A DNA stretch of 64,000 nucleotides, taken from positions 1,178,001 to 1,242,000 of the forward strand of contig OZ244039.1 of assembly GCA_965215225.1 (NCBI GenBank), given 5' to 3'. Below are positions 1 through 8,812 of the stretch, piece after piece. Below the pieces are notes generated by a model that saw nothing but the letters and a program-made list of their open reading frames with translations, was not told where the DNA came from and made no database searches. Within the stretch, counting starts at the first letter, position 1; each line of letters begins with the position of its first letter. The position numbers and the translations under genes were made by a program. Source of the stretch: G965215225 sp965215225. Its GTDB lineage: Bacteria > Pseudomonadota > Gammaproteobacteria > CBDBNL01 > JAAOII01.

Positions 1-397
1 CAATTACTATTCTGTCAATGACAGAGGAGAGTTAATTTCCGCCTACCCTGAGAATGGCTTTTATCGGATAAGGGCGCGGGATAGGCTAATAGTCCAAACA
101 AATGAAAGGTTGAGAGGGACTCCGCCCCATTGGACTGATAGGGAAGCAATCTATGAGAGGTGGAAGACTTTGGATAATGAAAGAACTATCAATATTCCTT
201 TTGCGCTTGACCTATCCTATCTGCCGAGTAGTTTTACTGATGAGAATAGACCCCAGCCAGCTACCAATTCATTGCGTTATGCAGAGCAAGCAGCCGAACT
301 AGCCGAGCAAACTTTTCGCCGCCGCCTGCCACTATATTGTGCTGGAACCTGCTTTCAGCAGCGAACCAATGACAGCTGGGAGCAAATAAACAACTAA
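1..397 (+). CDS. 3' end of an unidentified protein gene, cut by the window edge
   Basis: The frame is open from base 2 to the TAA at 395-397, so this is the last 131 codons of a longer gene whose start lies outside the window. A TTG at 110 could start a 95-residue protein, but the open frame upstream reads like ordinary protein (YYSVNDRGELISAYPENG), so a 5'-truncated gene is the better reading. The tail is rich in charged and aromatic residues and has two cysteines near the end (LYCAGTCFQQ). I do not recognise the family. A strong terminator follows 41 bases after the stop, which supports this being the end of a transcription unit. Confidence 0.6.
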   Translation, partial: NYYSVNDRGELISAYPENGFYRIRARDRLIVQTNERLRGTPPHWTDREAIYERWKTLDNERTINIPFALDLSYLPSSFTDENRPQPATNSLRYAEQAAELAEQTFRRRLPLYCAGTCFQQRTNDSWEQINN

Positions 398-437
398 GCA
401 AAGATTCTTTGTCTTCCTAGCGCCTCCAAATGAGAAG

Positions 438-470
438 GTGACCGATAGCTCAGTCTATCGGTCACTTTTC
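438..470 (+). terminator. Rho-independent terminator
   Basis: A perfect 11-bp stem (GTGACCGATAG at 438-448, complement at 455-465) with a 6-base loop is followed by TTTTC. It closes the transcription unit that ends at 397 and separates it from the restriction-modification gene. Confidence 0.9.
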
Positions 471-593
471 TTAATCCTTCGGCTGTATATTTTCTGCTCG
501 GTTAGATTTCACAAAGGCAGTCCTCGAAATCTTGCCCTTGGAAATTCATCCTTAATAGAAATAGAAGCTAATTAATAAAAGCTAATGAAGAGC

Positions 594-803
594 AAAACTA
601 AGAATCTCAAAACTAAGAATCTCAAAACTAAGAATCTCAAAACTAAGAATCTCAAAACTAAGAATCTCAAAACTAAGAATCTCAAAACTAAGAATCTCAA
701 AACTAAGAATCTCAAAACTAAGAATCTCAAAACTAAGAATCTCAAAACTAAGAATCTCAAAACTAAGAATCTCAAAACTAAGAATCTCAAAACTAAGAAT
801 CTC
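594..803 (+). repeat. 15-bp minisatellite, 14 identical copies
   Basis: The unit aaaactaagaatctc is repeated 14 times without a mismatch (210 bp). Because the unit is a multiple of three, all six frames stay open; the plus strand from ATG 585 would read KTKNL repeats and the minus strand FEILS or LVLRF repeats. None looks like a real protein. The array ends about 35 bases before the -10 box of the restriction-modification gene. Perfect identity points to recent expansion by slippage. Confidence 0.95.
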
Positions 804-838
804 AAAAAAAGATAGTGTTTTTGAGGAATAGAGGAGGG

Positions 839-844
839 TATAAT
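839..844 (+). promoter_or_regulatory. Probable -10 box (TATAAT) of the type ISP gene
   Basis: TATAAT lies 30 bases before the ATG at 875. No good -35 hexamer is seen at the right distance. The leader contains AGAGAAGAG, a weak Shine-Dalgarno-like stretch. Confidence 0.55.
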
Positions 845-874
845 ATATGGCAATAATGTAAGAGAAGAGCAATT

Positions 875-2506
875 ATGACGACCCCCGATGATACCCATCT
901 AAACCATATAGACGCAGCCGCCAAGAACGAAGCAGACAGGGGGTTGCGTTTTGAACGCCATGTCCGAGATTGTCTAAGCGTCTATCCTCTTTTCCAGCAC
1001 CAGTTTAGCAAAGTATGGCTATGGGGTGAATGGGCGGGGGACAAGGGGATGTCCGAACAAGACATAGGCATAGACCTGGTTGCCCAAAATCAAAGTGGTG
1101 AGCTCTGCGCCATTCAGTGTAAGTATTATGATAGAGAGAAAGTTATCGGTAAGGAGGACATAAATAGCTTTCTTGTTGCTGCGGGCATGTCCTTTAATGG
1201 TGAGAAGTTTAGCGAGTGTTACCTAATCAGCACCACCGACAAGATAGGTAAGAATGCCAGCAATGCCATAGCGAACTTTCGTATTCCCTGCCAGCTGGTA
1301 GATTATTATGAAATCAGCCCTGAGAAGATGGCGGCAAAGATGGGGGAACTGCCAGAAAAATATCATACTCCCAAACCGCCTAAGAAGAAGCGGCTTCGCT
1401 CCGACCAAGAGCAAGCAGTAGCCGATGTCCTCAAAGGGCTTCAAACTGCCGACCGAGGCAAGTTGATAATGGCGTGTGGAACTGGCAAGACGCTGGTCTC
1501 ACTGAAGATAGCCGAACGGCTGCTAAGCACAAAGCCGAAGCAACAGGGGCTGATACTCCTGCTGGTGCCCTCCTTGGCACTGTTGTCCCAGACCCTGAGG
1601 GAATGGGCGGCACAAGCGGATAGCTTGGCGCGGATTTTTGCGGTTTGTTCGGACGCCAAGGCTGGCAAGGACGATGAGGATACTCCAATCAACGAGCTGG
1701 GTATGGCACCTACCACAGATAGTGAGAAATTAGCAGCTCAACTGAGGGAGTCCTTAGGGTCGGGAAGGTCGGGGATGACGGTCGTTTTTGCTACCTACCA
1801 GTCGATTGAAGTGGTTGCAGCCGCTCAACAGGCGGTCCAACAGAAATCCCAACAGAAGTCCCAGCAAAAGAATAGGACGATCTTTGATCTGATTATCTGT
1901 GATGAAGCCCATCGGACGACTGGGGTAGAGGCTGAAGCCAAGAAGACCTCTCCCTTTGTGCAGGTGCATGATAAGAACTATATTAAGGCGGCCAAGCGGC
2001 TGTATATGACGGCTACGCCGCGCATCTATAAGGAATCGGCAAAGCAGAGGGCAAAAGAGCAGGATGTCATTGTCTATTCAATGGATGATGAAGCTAACTA
2101 TGGTGAGGAGTTGCATAGGCTTAACTTTTCTGCTGCGGTTGGTCAGGGTCTCTTAGCCGACTATAAGGTGCTGATTCTGGGGGTATCCTCTAAGGACTAT
2201 GCGAGTTTAGAGACCAGTTTAGGGTTGAATGACACAGCCAAGTTGATTGGCTGTTGGAATGGCTTGGCAAAGCGAATCGCCAATCTAAAGGAAGCAGGGA
2301 TTGGAGAGAATGAAAAGCCTATGAAGCGCGCCGTAGCCTTCTGCTCCAATATTAAAACATCTAAGCAGATTACCGAACAGTTTACCAAGATAATAGGAGC
2401 TTATCATCAAGAAGCTCTTCACCCCCCCCCCCCCCCCCCAATTCCTCCTCCACCTCCCCAAGATCCCCAAGAGGTTCCAGGGAAGATGTGCTTGAATGTG
2501 AGATAA
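875..2506 (+). CDS. Type ISP-like restriction-modification enzyme, N-terminal half (Mrr nuclease and helicase), frameshifted at poly-C
   Basis: This 543-residue ORF is the front half of a single-chain restriction-modification protein. Residues 20-140 are an Mrr-type nuclease with the GID...QCK core (D67, Q81, K83). Residues about 170-480 are a superfamily 2 helicase: Walker A CGTGKT near 201-206, DEAH at 343-346 and a TATPR motif near 390. The reading frame then enters an 18-C tract and ends in an unrelated tail (PPPPPP...MCLNVR). Helicase motifs V and VI are in the next ORF, in another frame. One extra C, or two fewer, would join the two into a protein of about 1,640 residues with the domain order of type ISP enzymes (LlaGI/LlaBIII class). 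As read, the nuclease-helicase half would be made without its methylase. Confidence 0.9.
   Translation: MTTPDDTHLNHIDAAAKNEADRGLRFERHVRDCLSVYPLFQHQFSKVWLWGEWAGDKGMSEQDIGIDLVAQNQSGELCAIQCKYYDREKVIGKEDINSFLVAAGMSFNGEKFSECYLISTTDKIGKNASNAIANFRIPCQLVDYYEISPEKMAAKMGELPEKYHTPKPPKKKRLRSDQEQAVADVLKGLQTADRGKLIMACGTGKTLVSLKIAERLLSTKPKQQGLILLLVPSLALLSQTLREWAAQADSLARIFAVCSDAKAGKDDEDTPINELGMAPTTDSEKLAAQLRESLGSGRSGMTVVFATYQSIEVVAAAQQAVQQKSQQKSQQKNRTIFDLIICDEAHRTTGVEAEAKKTSPFVQVHDKNYIKAAKRLYMTATPRIYKESAKQRAKEQDVIVYSMDDEANYGEELHRLNFSAAVGQGLLADYKVLILGVSSKDYASLETSLGLNDTAKLIGCWNGLAKRIANLKEAGIGENEKPMKRAVAFCSNIKTSKQITEQFTKIIGAYHQEALHPPPPPPIPPPPPQDPQEVPGKMCLNVR
2422..2439 (+). repeat. Poly-C tract (18 C) inside the type ISP coding region, probable phase-variation switch
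   Basis: Eighteen consecutive C lie at the junction between the two halves of the enzyme. The upstream ORF is in frame 2 and the downstream one in frame 1, so 16 or 19 C restore a continuous reading frame while 18 does not. Slipped-strand mispairing at such tracts is a known switch for restriction systems. A homopolymer sequencing error is the main alternative. Confidence 0.8.
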
Positions 2507-5500
2507 GACATGTAGATGGCACTCAGAATGTGCTTGAACGCAACCAGAAGCTAAATTGGCTGAGAGAAGAGCCTGGCGACTATAGGTGTCGTGTTCTTAG
2601 CAATGTTCGTTGCCTGTCTGAGGGGGTCGATGTGCCAGCTCTGGATGCGGTAATCTTTCTTCAGCCGAGGAAATCTCAGGTAGATATAGTCCAATCGGTT
2701 GGCAGGGTGATGAGAAAGCCGCCTGGCAAGAAGTATGGCTATATCATTCTTCCTATTCCGGTTCCGCTGGATGAGGATGCCGAGAAGGCATTGGACCGCC
2801 ACGAGCACTATCGCGTGGTGTGGGATGTGCTACAGGCATTGCGTTCCCATGACGACAGATTTAACCTTGAGATTAACCAGCTAGAGCTGAATGATGAGCC
2901 TAGCGATCGCATCCTCGTAGATGTGGTTGGGCAGGATGAAGAGGTAAGTGCCAAGCTGAGTGAGAAGATAGAAGCCCAGCAACAATCCCTTGATATAGGA
3001 GCCTGGCGTGATGCTATCCTGGCAAGGATAGTTCTCAAATGTGGTGATAGGCGCTATTGGGAGAAGTGGGCAAAGGATGTAAGCGAAATAGCCCAGTTTA
3101 GTAAAAAACGCATAGAGGCCCAGGTAAAGAAGATGGAGGAGAAAAAGGACGAAACCTTCAACAACTTTCTTGCTAGCCTAAGGCACAACCTCAACCCAGC
3201 CGTCAGCCAAGCAGATGCCATAGATATGCTGAGTCAACATATAGTGACTCGGCCAGTCTTCAATGCTCTGTTTGAGAACTATGACTTTGCCGAGCGTAAT
3301 CCGGTCTCGGTTTCCATGCAGAATATGTTGGATCTATTGGCAGAGAAGAATGTTCAAGTGGAAACCGAGAAACTGGAGGGCTTCTATAGGAGCGTGGCAG
3401 AGAGAGCTAGGGGGATTGACAATATATCAGGCAAGCAGAAGGTCATCAACGAGCTCTATGAGGAATTCTTCCGCACTGCCTTTCCTCAGATGGCAGAGCA
3501 GCTCGGCATAGTCTATACTCCGCCTGAGGTGGTAGATTTCATTCTCCACAGTGCCAATAGCCTGCTGCAAAAGGAATTTGGTCTGAGTATCAGCAGTGAG
3601 AATGTCAATGTGCTGGATCCATTTACCGGCACTGGCACCTTCATCAGCCGGCTGCTCCAATCCAAGCTTATTAAGGACGAGGATTTAGGGCGTAAATATG
3701 CCAAGGAACTCCACGCCAATGAGATAGTCCTGCTGGCATACTACATAGCCGCCATCAATATAGAGCAGGCATTTCACTATAGGCGCCAGCAGGAAATCAG
3801 TGACTATGGCTATAGCTCCTTTGAGGGTATGGTGCTAACCGATAGCTTCCAACTATATGAGAGTGGGGATATGATATCTCAGATTCTGCCGATTAACTCG
3901 CGTCGCGCCCTCAAGCAGAAGGAAAAAACCATTCAGGTAATCGTCGGCAATCCTCCCTATTCGGCTAGGCAGAAAGATGTCCATGAGGACAGTCCCAACC
4001 TGGCCTATCCTAAGTTGGACAAGAATATCCGCTCTACCTATGCTGCTGATTCGTCAGCAACTTACAAAGCAACTCTTTATGATTCCTATATTCGCGCCAT
4101 TCGCTGGGCGACCGATAGATTGGGGGATGAGGGTATCATTGGCTTTGTCACTAATGGCGGCTATATAGATGGCAAGGCGATGGATGGTCTCCGTGCCCAT
4201 CTGCTCAAAGACTTCACCAGTGTCTATTGCTTCAATCTGAGGGGTAATGCGTTGGTCTTTGGTGAGAAGCAAAAGCAAGAAGGGGGAGGAATTTTTGGTC
4301 AAAGCTCTCGCGCCACCATTGCCATTACTTTTCTGGTTCGCAATCCCGCCAAGGTCAGCCACAAGCTCTACTATTATGATGTGGGCGACTATCTTAGCCG
4401 CAAACAGAAGCTGGATAAATTAAGCCAGCTGGGTTCAGAAGCAAGAATGTCATGGCAGAGGATTAAGCCAAATTCTTATCACGACTGGATAAACCAACGA
4501 GATTCCCAATTTGTCAAGTTTATTCCTCTGGGAGCCAAGGCAAATAAGCCCAAACCCAACTCTGTGCCAGCTATCTTTAACCAGTATAGCCTTGGAATTG
4601 CGACAAATAGAGACAGTTGGGTCTATAACTTTTCCCTTTCGTCCTTGAAAGAGAATATGACAGGGATGATAGATTTTTACAACCAACAGTTGAAAGAATA
4701 TCAGCTGAAGAAAGAGGAGGATAGCAACCTGTCTCTTAATCAGGTCATTAGTATGGACAGGACCAAGATAAAATGGGATACTGAACTCCAAGCTGATCTA
4801 GCTAAAGGTAAGAAGGGCAAGATCAATTTTAACCATATTCGTCCCGCTCTCTATCGTCCCTTTGTGCCCAAGCACCTCTACTTTGATAGGCAGTTTAATG
4901 TTAGAGTTTACCGCCAACCAAGTCTCTTCCCTCAGCCGGATTCAATCAATCAAGTCATCTGTGTGACTGGCATAAGCAGCTCGGTTGATTTTTCTACTCT
5001 GATGGTAGATAAAGTGCCTGATTTGCAGTTCCATTATAACGGTCAGTGTTTTGCTCGCTATGTCTATAACGAAAAGCAAGGGGATCTCACCGGTAATGGT
5101 GGTGATGGCAGACAGGACAATATTTCTTCTTATGCTCTTGAATCTTTTCGCTCTCACTATAAGGACGAGCAGATTGATAGCGACGCTATCTTCTACTATG
5201 TCTATGGGCTGGTCCAGCATCCCAGCTATAAATCTAAATTCAGTGCCGACCTTCGTAAGACGCTGCCTCACATCCCCTTTGTCAGCAGCCTTAGGGATTT
5301 CTGGGCTTTCAGTGAGGCGGGCAAGCGGTTGGGACAGCTCCACACTGGCTATGAAGAACTGACTCCCTATAAATTACATATCCACGAAACTGGCAAAGGA
5401 GGCGAGAGAGGCAAAGGAAATAAAAGGGATGAAAGAGACCATTATCGCGTCACCAAGATGCGCTTTGCTGGCAGGCTGGGCCATCCAGATAAGAGCTGTA

Positions 5501-5772
5501 TTCAATACAACGACCATATCTTCATTGAGGGGATTCCACTGGCAGCCTATGACTACAGAGTGAATGGCAATTCGGCACTAGAATGGCTGATGCAATGCTA
5601 TCAGGTAAAGATTGATAAGGATAGTGGCATCAAGCAGGACCCAAATCAATGGTCTGATAATCTTCGCTACATCATTGAGCTAATTGGCAAAATCGTCCAA
5701 CTAAGCCTCACCACCCTAAAGGAAGTAGCCAATCTCCCCGAACTCAAATTCCCTAAGGAAGAAAAGAAATAG
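2488..5772 (+). CDS. Type ISP-like restriction-modification enzyme, C-terminal part (helicase motifs V-VI, N6-adenine methylase, target recognition)
   Basis: This 1,094-residue ORF continues the enzyme. Residues 38-78 hold helicase motifs V and VI (LSEGVDVP, QSVGRVMRK). Residues about 150-330 form a helical coupler. The methylase follows, with the SAM motif DPFTGTGT at 377-384 and catalytic NPPY at 488-491, the gamma-class order. The rest, with LYRPFVPKHLYFDR, resembles the target-recognition part of this family. The listed start is a GTG inside the end of the upstream ORF with only a poor ribosome site, so this half is probably made mainly when the poly-C tract is in the joining phase. The last coding bases are copied in degenerate form several times downstream. 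Confidence 0.9.
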   Translation: MLECEIRHVDGTQNVLERNQKLNWLREEPGDYRCRVLSNVRCLSEGVDVPALDAVIFLQPRKSQVDIVQSVGRVMRKPPGKKYGYIILPIPVPLDEDAEKALDRHEHYRVVWDVLQALRSHDDRFNLEINQLELNDEPSDRILVDVVGQDEEVSAKLSEKIEAQQQSLDIGAWRDAILARIVLKCGDRRYWEKWAKDVSEIAQFSKKRIEAQVKKMEEKKDETFNNFLASLRHNLNPAVSQADAIDMLSQHIVTRPVFNALFENYDFAERNPVSVSMQNMLDLLAEKNVQVETEKLEGFYRSVAERARGIDNISGKQKVINELYEEFFRTAFPQMAEQLGIVYTPPEVVDFILHSANSLLQKEFGLSISSENVNVLDPFTGTGTFISRLLQSKLIKDEDLGRKYAKELHANEIVLLAYYIAAINIEQAFHYRRQQEISDYGYSSFEGMVLTDSFQLYESGDMISQILPINSRRALKQKEKTIQVIVGNPPYSARQKDVHEDSPNLAYPKLDKNIRSTYAADSSATYKATLYDSYIRAIRWATDRLGDEGIIGFVTNGGYIDGKAMDGLRAHLLKDFTSVYCFNLRGNALVFGEKQKQEGGGIFGQSSRATIAITFLVRNPAKVSHKLYYYDVGDYLSRKQKLDKLSQLGSEARMSWQRIKPNSYHDWINQRDSQFVKFIPLGAKANKPKPNSVPAIFNQYSLGIATNRDSWVYNFSLSSLKENMTGMIDFYNQQLKEYQLKKEEDSNLSLNQVISMDRTKIKWDTELQADLAKGKKGKINFNHIRPALYRPFVPKHLYFDRQFNVRVYRQPSLFPQPDSINQVICVTGISSSVDFSTLMVDKVPDLQFHYNGQCFARYVYNEKQGDLTGNGGDGRQDNISSYALESFRSHYKDEQIDSDAIFYYVYGLVQHPSYKSKFSADLRKTLPHIPFVSSLRDFWAFSEAGKRLGQLHTGYEELTPYKLHIHETGKGGERGKGNKRDERDHYRVTKMRFAGRLGHPDKSCIQYNDHIFIEGIPLAAYDYRVNGNSALEWLMQCYQVKIDKDSGIKQDPNQWSDNLRYIIELIGKIVQLSLTTLKEVANLPELKFPKEEKK

Positions 5773-6125
5773 CCACTGAACTCAAATTCTCAAAGAATAA
5801 AAGAAGTAGCCAATCTCCCCGAACTCAAATTCCTAACAGAAGAAAAGGAGTAGCCAGTCTGCCCGAGTTCAGCGTAGAAAAAGGAGTAGCTAGCCTCCCC
5901 GATTTCAAATTCCCAAAGCAAGAGAAGAAATAGCCACTGAGCTCAAATTCTCAAAGAAGAAAAGAAGTAGCTAAGCTCCCTGAGCCCAAATTCCCTAAGG
6001 AAGAAAAGAAATAGCCACTGAGCTCAAATTCTCAAAGAATAAAAGAAGTAGCTAAGCTCCCCGAACTCAGATTTCCAAAGCAAGAAAAGTAATAGCCCCC
6101 GAGCTCAGATCCCCAAAGAAGATTA
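5721..6125 (+). repeat. Degenerate tandem copies of the restriction gene's 3' end
   Basis: The last codons (ggaagtagccaatctcc and ccgaactcaaattccctaag) recur, with substitutions and small deletions, about five to eight times after the stop at 5772. Units alternate between a longer form and a shorter one beginning actgagctcaaattctc. All contain in-frame stops (gaaatagcc), so they do not extend the protein. Bases 6126-6298 contain no gene: AT-rich DNA with TATACT at 6242-6247 as the only promoter-like box. Confidence 0.85.
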
Positions 6126-6298
6126 AAGTATTAAGAGCTTAATAGCCCTATGGTTTGAATATGAACCCAATGGCAATCAATGAATTTACAAGTGTAACCA
6201 ATTTAGTTGGGATTGCTAACTAGATTTCTTGTGAGTTATGCTATACTTGGCTTATTCAATTTCTTTAATATTGTTAATAAAAACTAAAACTTCCAATT

Positions 6299-7075
6299 AT
6301 GAAAACACAATTTATTTTTTACGGCTGGTTGAGATTCCTTTTAGCTAGCTTAGGGCGGGGGTTTCTTCTATTGGTGCTATTATCCTTTAGCTCTCTTACC
6401 TATGCTGTAGAGCGAGGAGAATATCGGCATTATCTAGGCTTCGCTATATCTGGTGATCAGGAAATAGATGTTGCATCCGATGATACAGATAATACAGATA
6501 ATACAGACGGGCCATTCGTCATAGATTCAGATATCGAAGAAGGAGGAAGCCTTTTTGTCTGGGATAGGTTTGACTTGGATAATCATGGTGCCTTCTCTCT
6601 AATGCTTCTTTCTGTGTGGGAGGACGGGAGCGGAACTTACTCCGATGGATCTGAATTTGAAGGAGATATCAGCTTTGGGGGACTTCTAGCAGCAGGAAAA
6701 TATTTTATATCAAACGGTTTCTATGTCGGCGGAGGTATTGCGCTTTCAGCACTGAGTGGTGATGTAATCTTACAAAATGTACCAGTTACTGTAAGAGGGC
6801 GTACATTTTTGGTAGACGCGAATGTAGATATAATCTCTGATTCTTTCTTTGCGCCAACCCTAGTTCTTGGATATAGAGGATTAGTGAGCAAAGGTGAAAA
6901 ATCCCACTTTTATATAGGCGCGGATTGGATAAGAACCTTGCCAGTAGATGTTGATGTTGATTATGAATATGAAACTTTCGTTTCTGGCGTTGGCCCCTTT
7001 GATTTTACTGTTTCGAACACTTATGAAGAACTGAGCATTTCTATGCTAGCAGTATCTGTTGGCTGGGCTTGGTAG
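6299..7075 (+). CDS. Secreted outer-membrane beta-barrel protein
   Basis: A 258-residue protein with a signal peptide: hydrophobic core LLLVLLSFSSL and probable cleavage after TYA near residue 36. The mature part has alternating polar and aromatic strands separated by Asp/Gly turns (DNTDNTDG, DGSGTYSDGSEFEGD) and ends in GWAW, the terminal aromatic expected for barrel insertion by the BAM complex. Size and pattern fit an 8-stranded barrel of the OmpA/OmpW type, but I cannot name the family. It stands alone between the restriction gene and the winged-helix gene. Confidence 0.7.
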   Translation: MKTQFIFYGWLRFLLASLGRGFLLLVLLSFSSLTYAVERGEYRHYLGFAISGDQEIDVASDDTDNTDNTDGPFVIDSDIEEGGSLFVWDRFDLDNHGAFSLMLLSVWEDGSGTYSDGSEFEGDISFGGLLAAGKYFISNGFYVGGGIALSALSGDVILQNVPVTVRGRTFLVDANVDIISDSFFAPTLVLGYRGLVSKGEKSHFYIGADWIRTLPVDVDVDYEYETFVSGVGPFDFTVSNTYEELSISMLAVSVGWAW

Positions 7076-7194
7076 CCTTATCACTAAACAGCAAGGTTGC
7101 CAAGTAGCTACAACTCAAATTAGAACAGCCATAGCGCGGCCTATAAGACGAAAAAACAAACAAGCTGCTTTAATCTTTTCATTGGTTAAGTGGT

Positions 7195-7200
7195 TATAAT
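7195..7200 (+). promoter_or_regulatory. Probable -10 box (TATAAT) before the winged-helix gene
   Basis: TATAAT lies 68 bases before ATG 7269. The gene also has a clear Shine-Dalgarno, AAAGGAG at 7256-7262, which fixes its start. Confidence 0.5.
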
Positions 7201-7268
7201 ACCCAGCTATAATTATTAGCAGATGACTTCATTCATTTTTTATTGATAACTAACAAAGGAGTATTCGG

Positions 7269-8132
7269 ATGATAAAGAAAACTATTCTACCTTGGAAGGA
7301 TGTCCCATCTAAGAAGGATCTGTATCCTTACCTATTACTGGTGTTGCATCAGTTGGGTGGGGAGGCTAGAAAGAGGGATGTGGTGGCTAGACTTATTGAA
7401 AGGCTTCAACTAAATAAGAAGCAATTAGAGAAAAAAACGGAAGGAGGGATGCTTCACTTTTACTTTAATATATCTGCGTCAAGACAAGACCTCAGATATG
7501 CAAGATATCTGGTATCTGACTCGCCATATGGTACCTGGGAGTTATCGCGCAAAGGCAAAAAGAATATCCCCTCTCTGATTGAATGGGATACTAACAAGGA
7601 TAAGGAGTGGTTAGCTACTTTTAGAGAGGAGGTAAGGGTAGCAGTTAAGCAGAAGGGTGTTATTGGAGAACTTGACGAGGAGGAGACACGAATAAAAAAA
7701 GAACCCATTCCACCTTGGAAGGATGTCCCATCTAAGAAGGATCTGTATCCTTATCTATTACTGGTGTTGCATCAGTTGGGTGGGGAGGCTAGAAAAAGGG
7801 ATGCCATAGCTAAGCTTGCTGAAAGGCTTCAACTAAGTAAGGAACTATCAGAGAAAAAAACGGAAGGAGGGAGGTTTTACTTTCACATTAATACAGCTGA
7901 GGCAAGACAAGACCTCAATGCTGCAGGATATTTGGTATCTGGCAAATCATATGGTGCCTGGGTTTTATCGCGCGAAGGCAGAAAAAAGATCCTTGAGCTG
8001 ACTGAGTGGAGTGCTAACCATGATAGGAAGCTGTTAGATGGTTTTAGGGAGGAGGTGAGGCGTGCAGCTGCTAAGAAAAAAAAGGAGCTGAAAGAACAAA
8101 ATAAGTTGTTGAAGAACGCGACAAGTGGATGA
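7269..8132 (+). CDS. Double winged-helix protein resembling the Mrr N-terminal domain, internally duplicated
   Basis: This 287-residue protein consists of two copies of one domain, residues about 7-115 and 148-265. Each begins PWKDVPSKKDLYPYLLLVLHQ-like and contains LGGEARKRD and a closing W.LSR.G(K/R)K segment, the pattern of the Mrr N-terminal winged helix (presumed DNA binding). No nuclease core (D...E/QxK) follows either copy, so it is probably a DNA-binding or adaptor protein. The copies are very similar at the DNA level, which indicates recent duplication. A third, decayed copy follows the stop. The gene lies between two modification-related systems, which suggests a defence role, but that is inference. 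Confidence 0.6.
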   Translation: MIKKTILPWKDVPSKKDLYPYLLLVLHQLGGEARKRDVVARLIERLQLNKKQLEKKTEGGMLHFYFNISASRQDLRYARYLVSDSPYGTWELSRKGKKNIPSLIEWDTNKDKEWLATFREEVRVAVKQKGVIGELDEEETRIKKEPIPPWKDVPSKKDLYPYLLLVLHQLGGEARKRDAIAKLAERLQLSKELSEKKTEGGRFYFHINTAEARQDLNAAGYLVSGKSYGAWVLSREGRKKILELTEWSANHDRKLLDGFREEVRRAAAKKKKELKEQNKLLKNATSG

Positions 8133-8263
8133 CAAAAGAACCCGCCCCATCTTTGACGAAGCTCCCATCTTGTAAGCATATATCTATTGTTATATCAGTT
8201 GGGCGGGGAGGCTAAAAAAAGGAGGCGGTGGCTAGGTTTACTGAAAGATTTCAACAAGAAAAT
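8133..8263 (+). pseudogene. Decayed third copy of the winged-helix repeat
   Basis: The stretch ttatatcagttgggcgggg onward, through gaggctaaaaaaaggag and ggtggctaggtttactgaaag, matches the start of each repeat in the upstream gene but is frameshifted and runs into the transposase remnant. It shows that the gene once had, or was gaining, a third repeat before an insertion event. Confidence 0.7.
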
Positions 8264-8419
8264 AGGAGGCGACGAAAAACTCGCAATGTCGCTGAACGCA
8301 CCTTCGCCCACCTCAAACTCCATTCCGACCTAGCAAAAGCCCGCTATTTTGGCAAAGCACGAAACTACGCATTCGCTATTCTCACTGCTATTGCTCACAA
8401 TCTCAGGAGCCGCCCTTAA
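8264..8419 (+). pseudogene. C-terminal remnant of an IS5-family-like transposase
   Basis: The frame reads RNVAERTFAHLKLHSDLAK and then ARYFGKARNYAFAILTAIAHNL, matching the last 50 residues of IS5/IS1182-type DDE transposases, in which the E of VERTF is the final catalytic acid. Everything upstream is gone, and the fragment is fused in frame to the winged-helix relic. It marks past mobile-element activity at the left edge of the DndC operon. Confidence 0.75.
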
Positions 8420-8635
8420 GAGCGAACTCACAGCTTAGATCCGCCCAAACTATTTAATCAAAGAAAAACAACAAAAACAAACGCCCCCCGACAAGAAAAC
8501 AGTGACCAAAACAACAAAAACACCCATTAGATATCCCTAATCAACGCTTAATTTCAACCTCATCCCCAAGGCGCCTTTATTAGTTAGAATAAACTAATTA
8601 TGCAAACTTTTCAGCTAGATGTAGATTGTTGTTTT

Positions 8636-8718
8636 TTGCAGATTTTTGATTTTTTTTGTAATTTTTGATTTTTTGCTGTATAATGCTTCAATGTTTATAA
8701 TTATGCAAACCTTTCTTA
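8636..8718 (+). repeat. Dispersed intergenic repeat, family A copy 1
   Basis: A T-rich block followed by ctgtataatgcttcaatg and ttataattatgcaaacc closely matches 49660-49758 and, in its right half, 49898-49939. All copies lie in non-coding gaps next to defence genes. The rest of the gap 8420-8812 is AT-rich and holds no gene I can support. Confidence 0.75.
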
Positions 8719-8795
8719 CCATAATATAATTTGCTCAAAAGCCTGGTGCTAAACAAAAAAAGTTTTAATACTTGTAGATTTTTTTTCAAATTAGG

Positions 8796-8801
8796 TATAA
8801 T
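8796..8801 (+). promoter_or_regulatory. Probable -10 box of the DndC-DUF262 operon
   Basis: TATAAT lies 11 bases before ATG 8813, leaving a leader of only about 4-5 bases and no Shine-Dalgarno, so the first mRNA would be nearly leaderless. Confidence 0.6.
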
Positions 8802-8812
8802 TATCTTCTGTT

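Noticed and set aside
594..803. CRISPR array
   Set aside because: 15-bp units without spacers; simple minisatellite.
572..898. Open frames through the 15-bp minisatellite on both strands
   Set aside because: All frames stay open because the period is a multiple of three; the products are single pentapeptides repeated and have no start context.
2422..2439. Programmed ribosomal frameshifting at the poly-C tract
   Set aside because: No slippery heptamer plus stimulatory stem is visible; a long homopolymer fits phase variation or sequencing error better.
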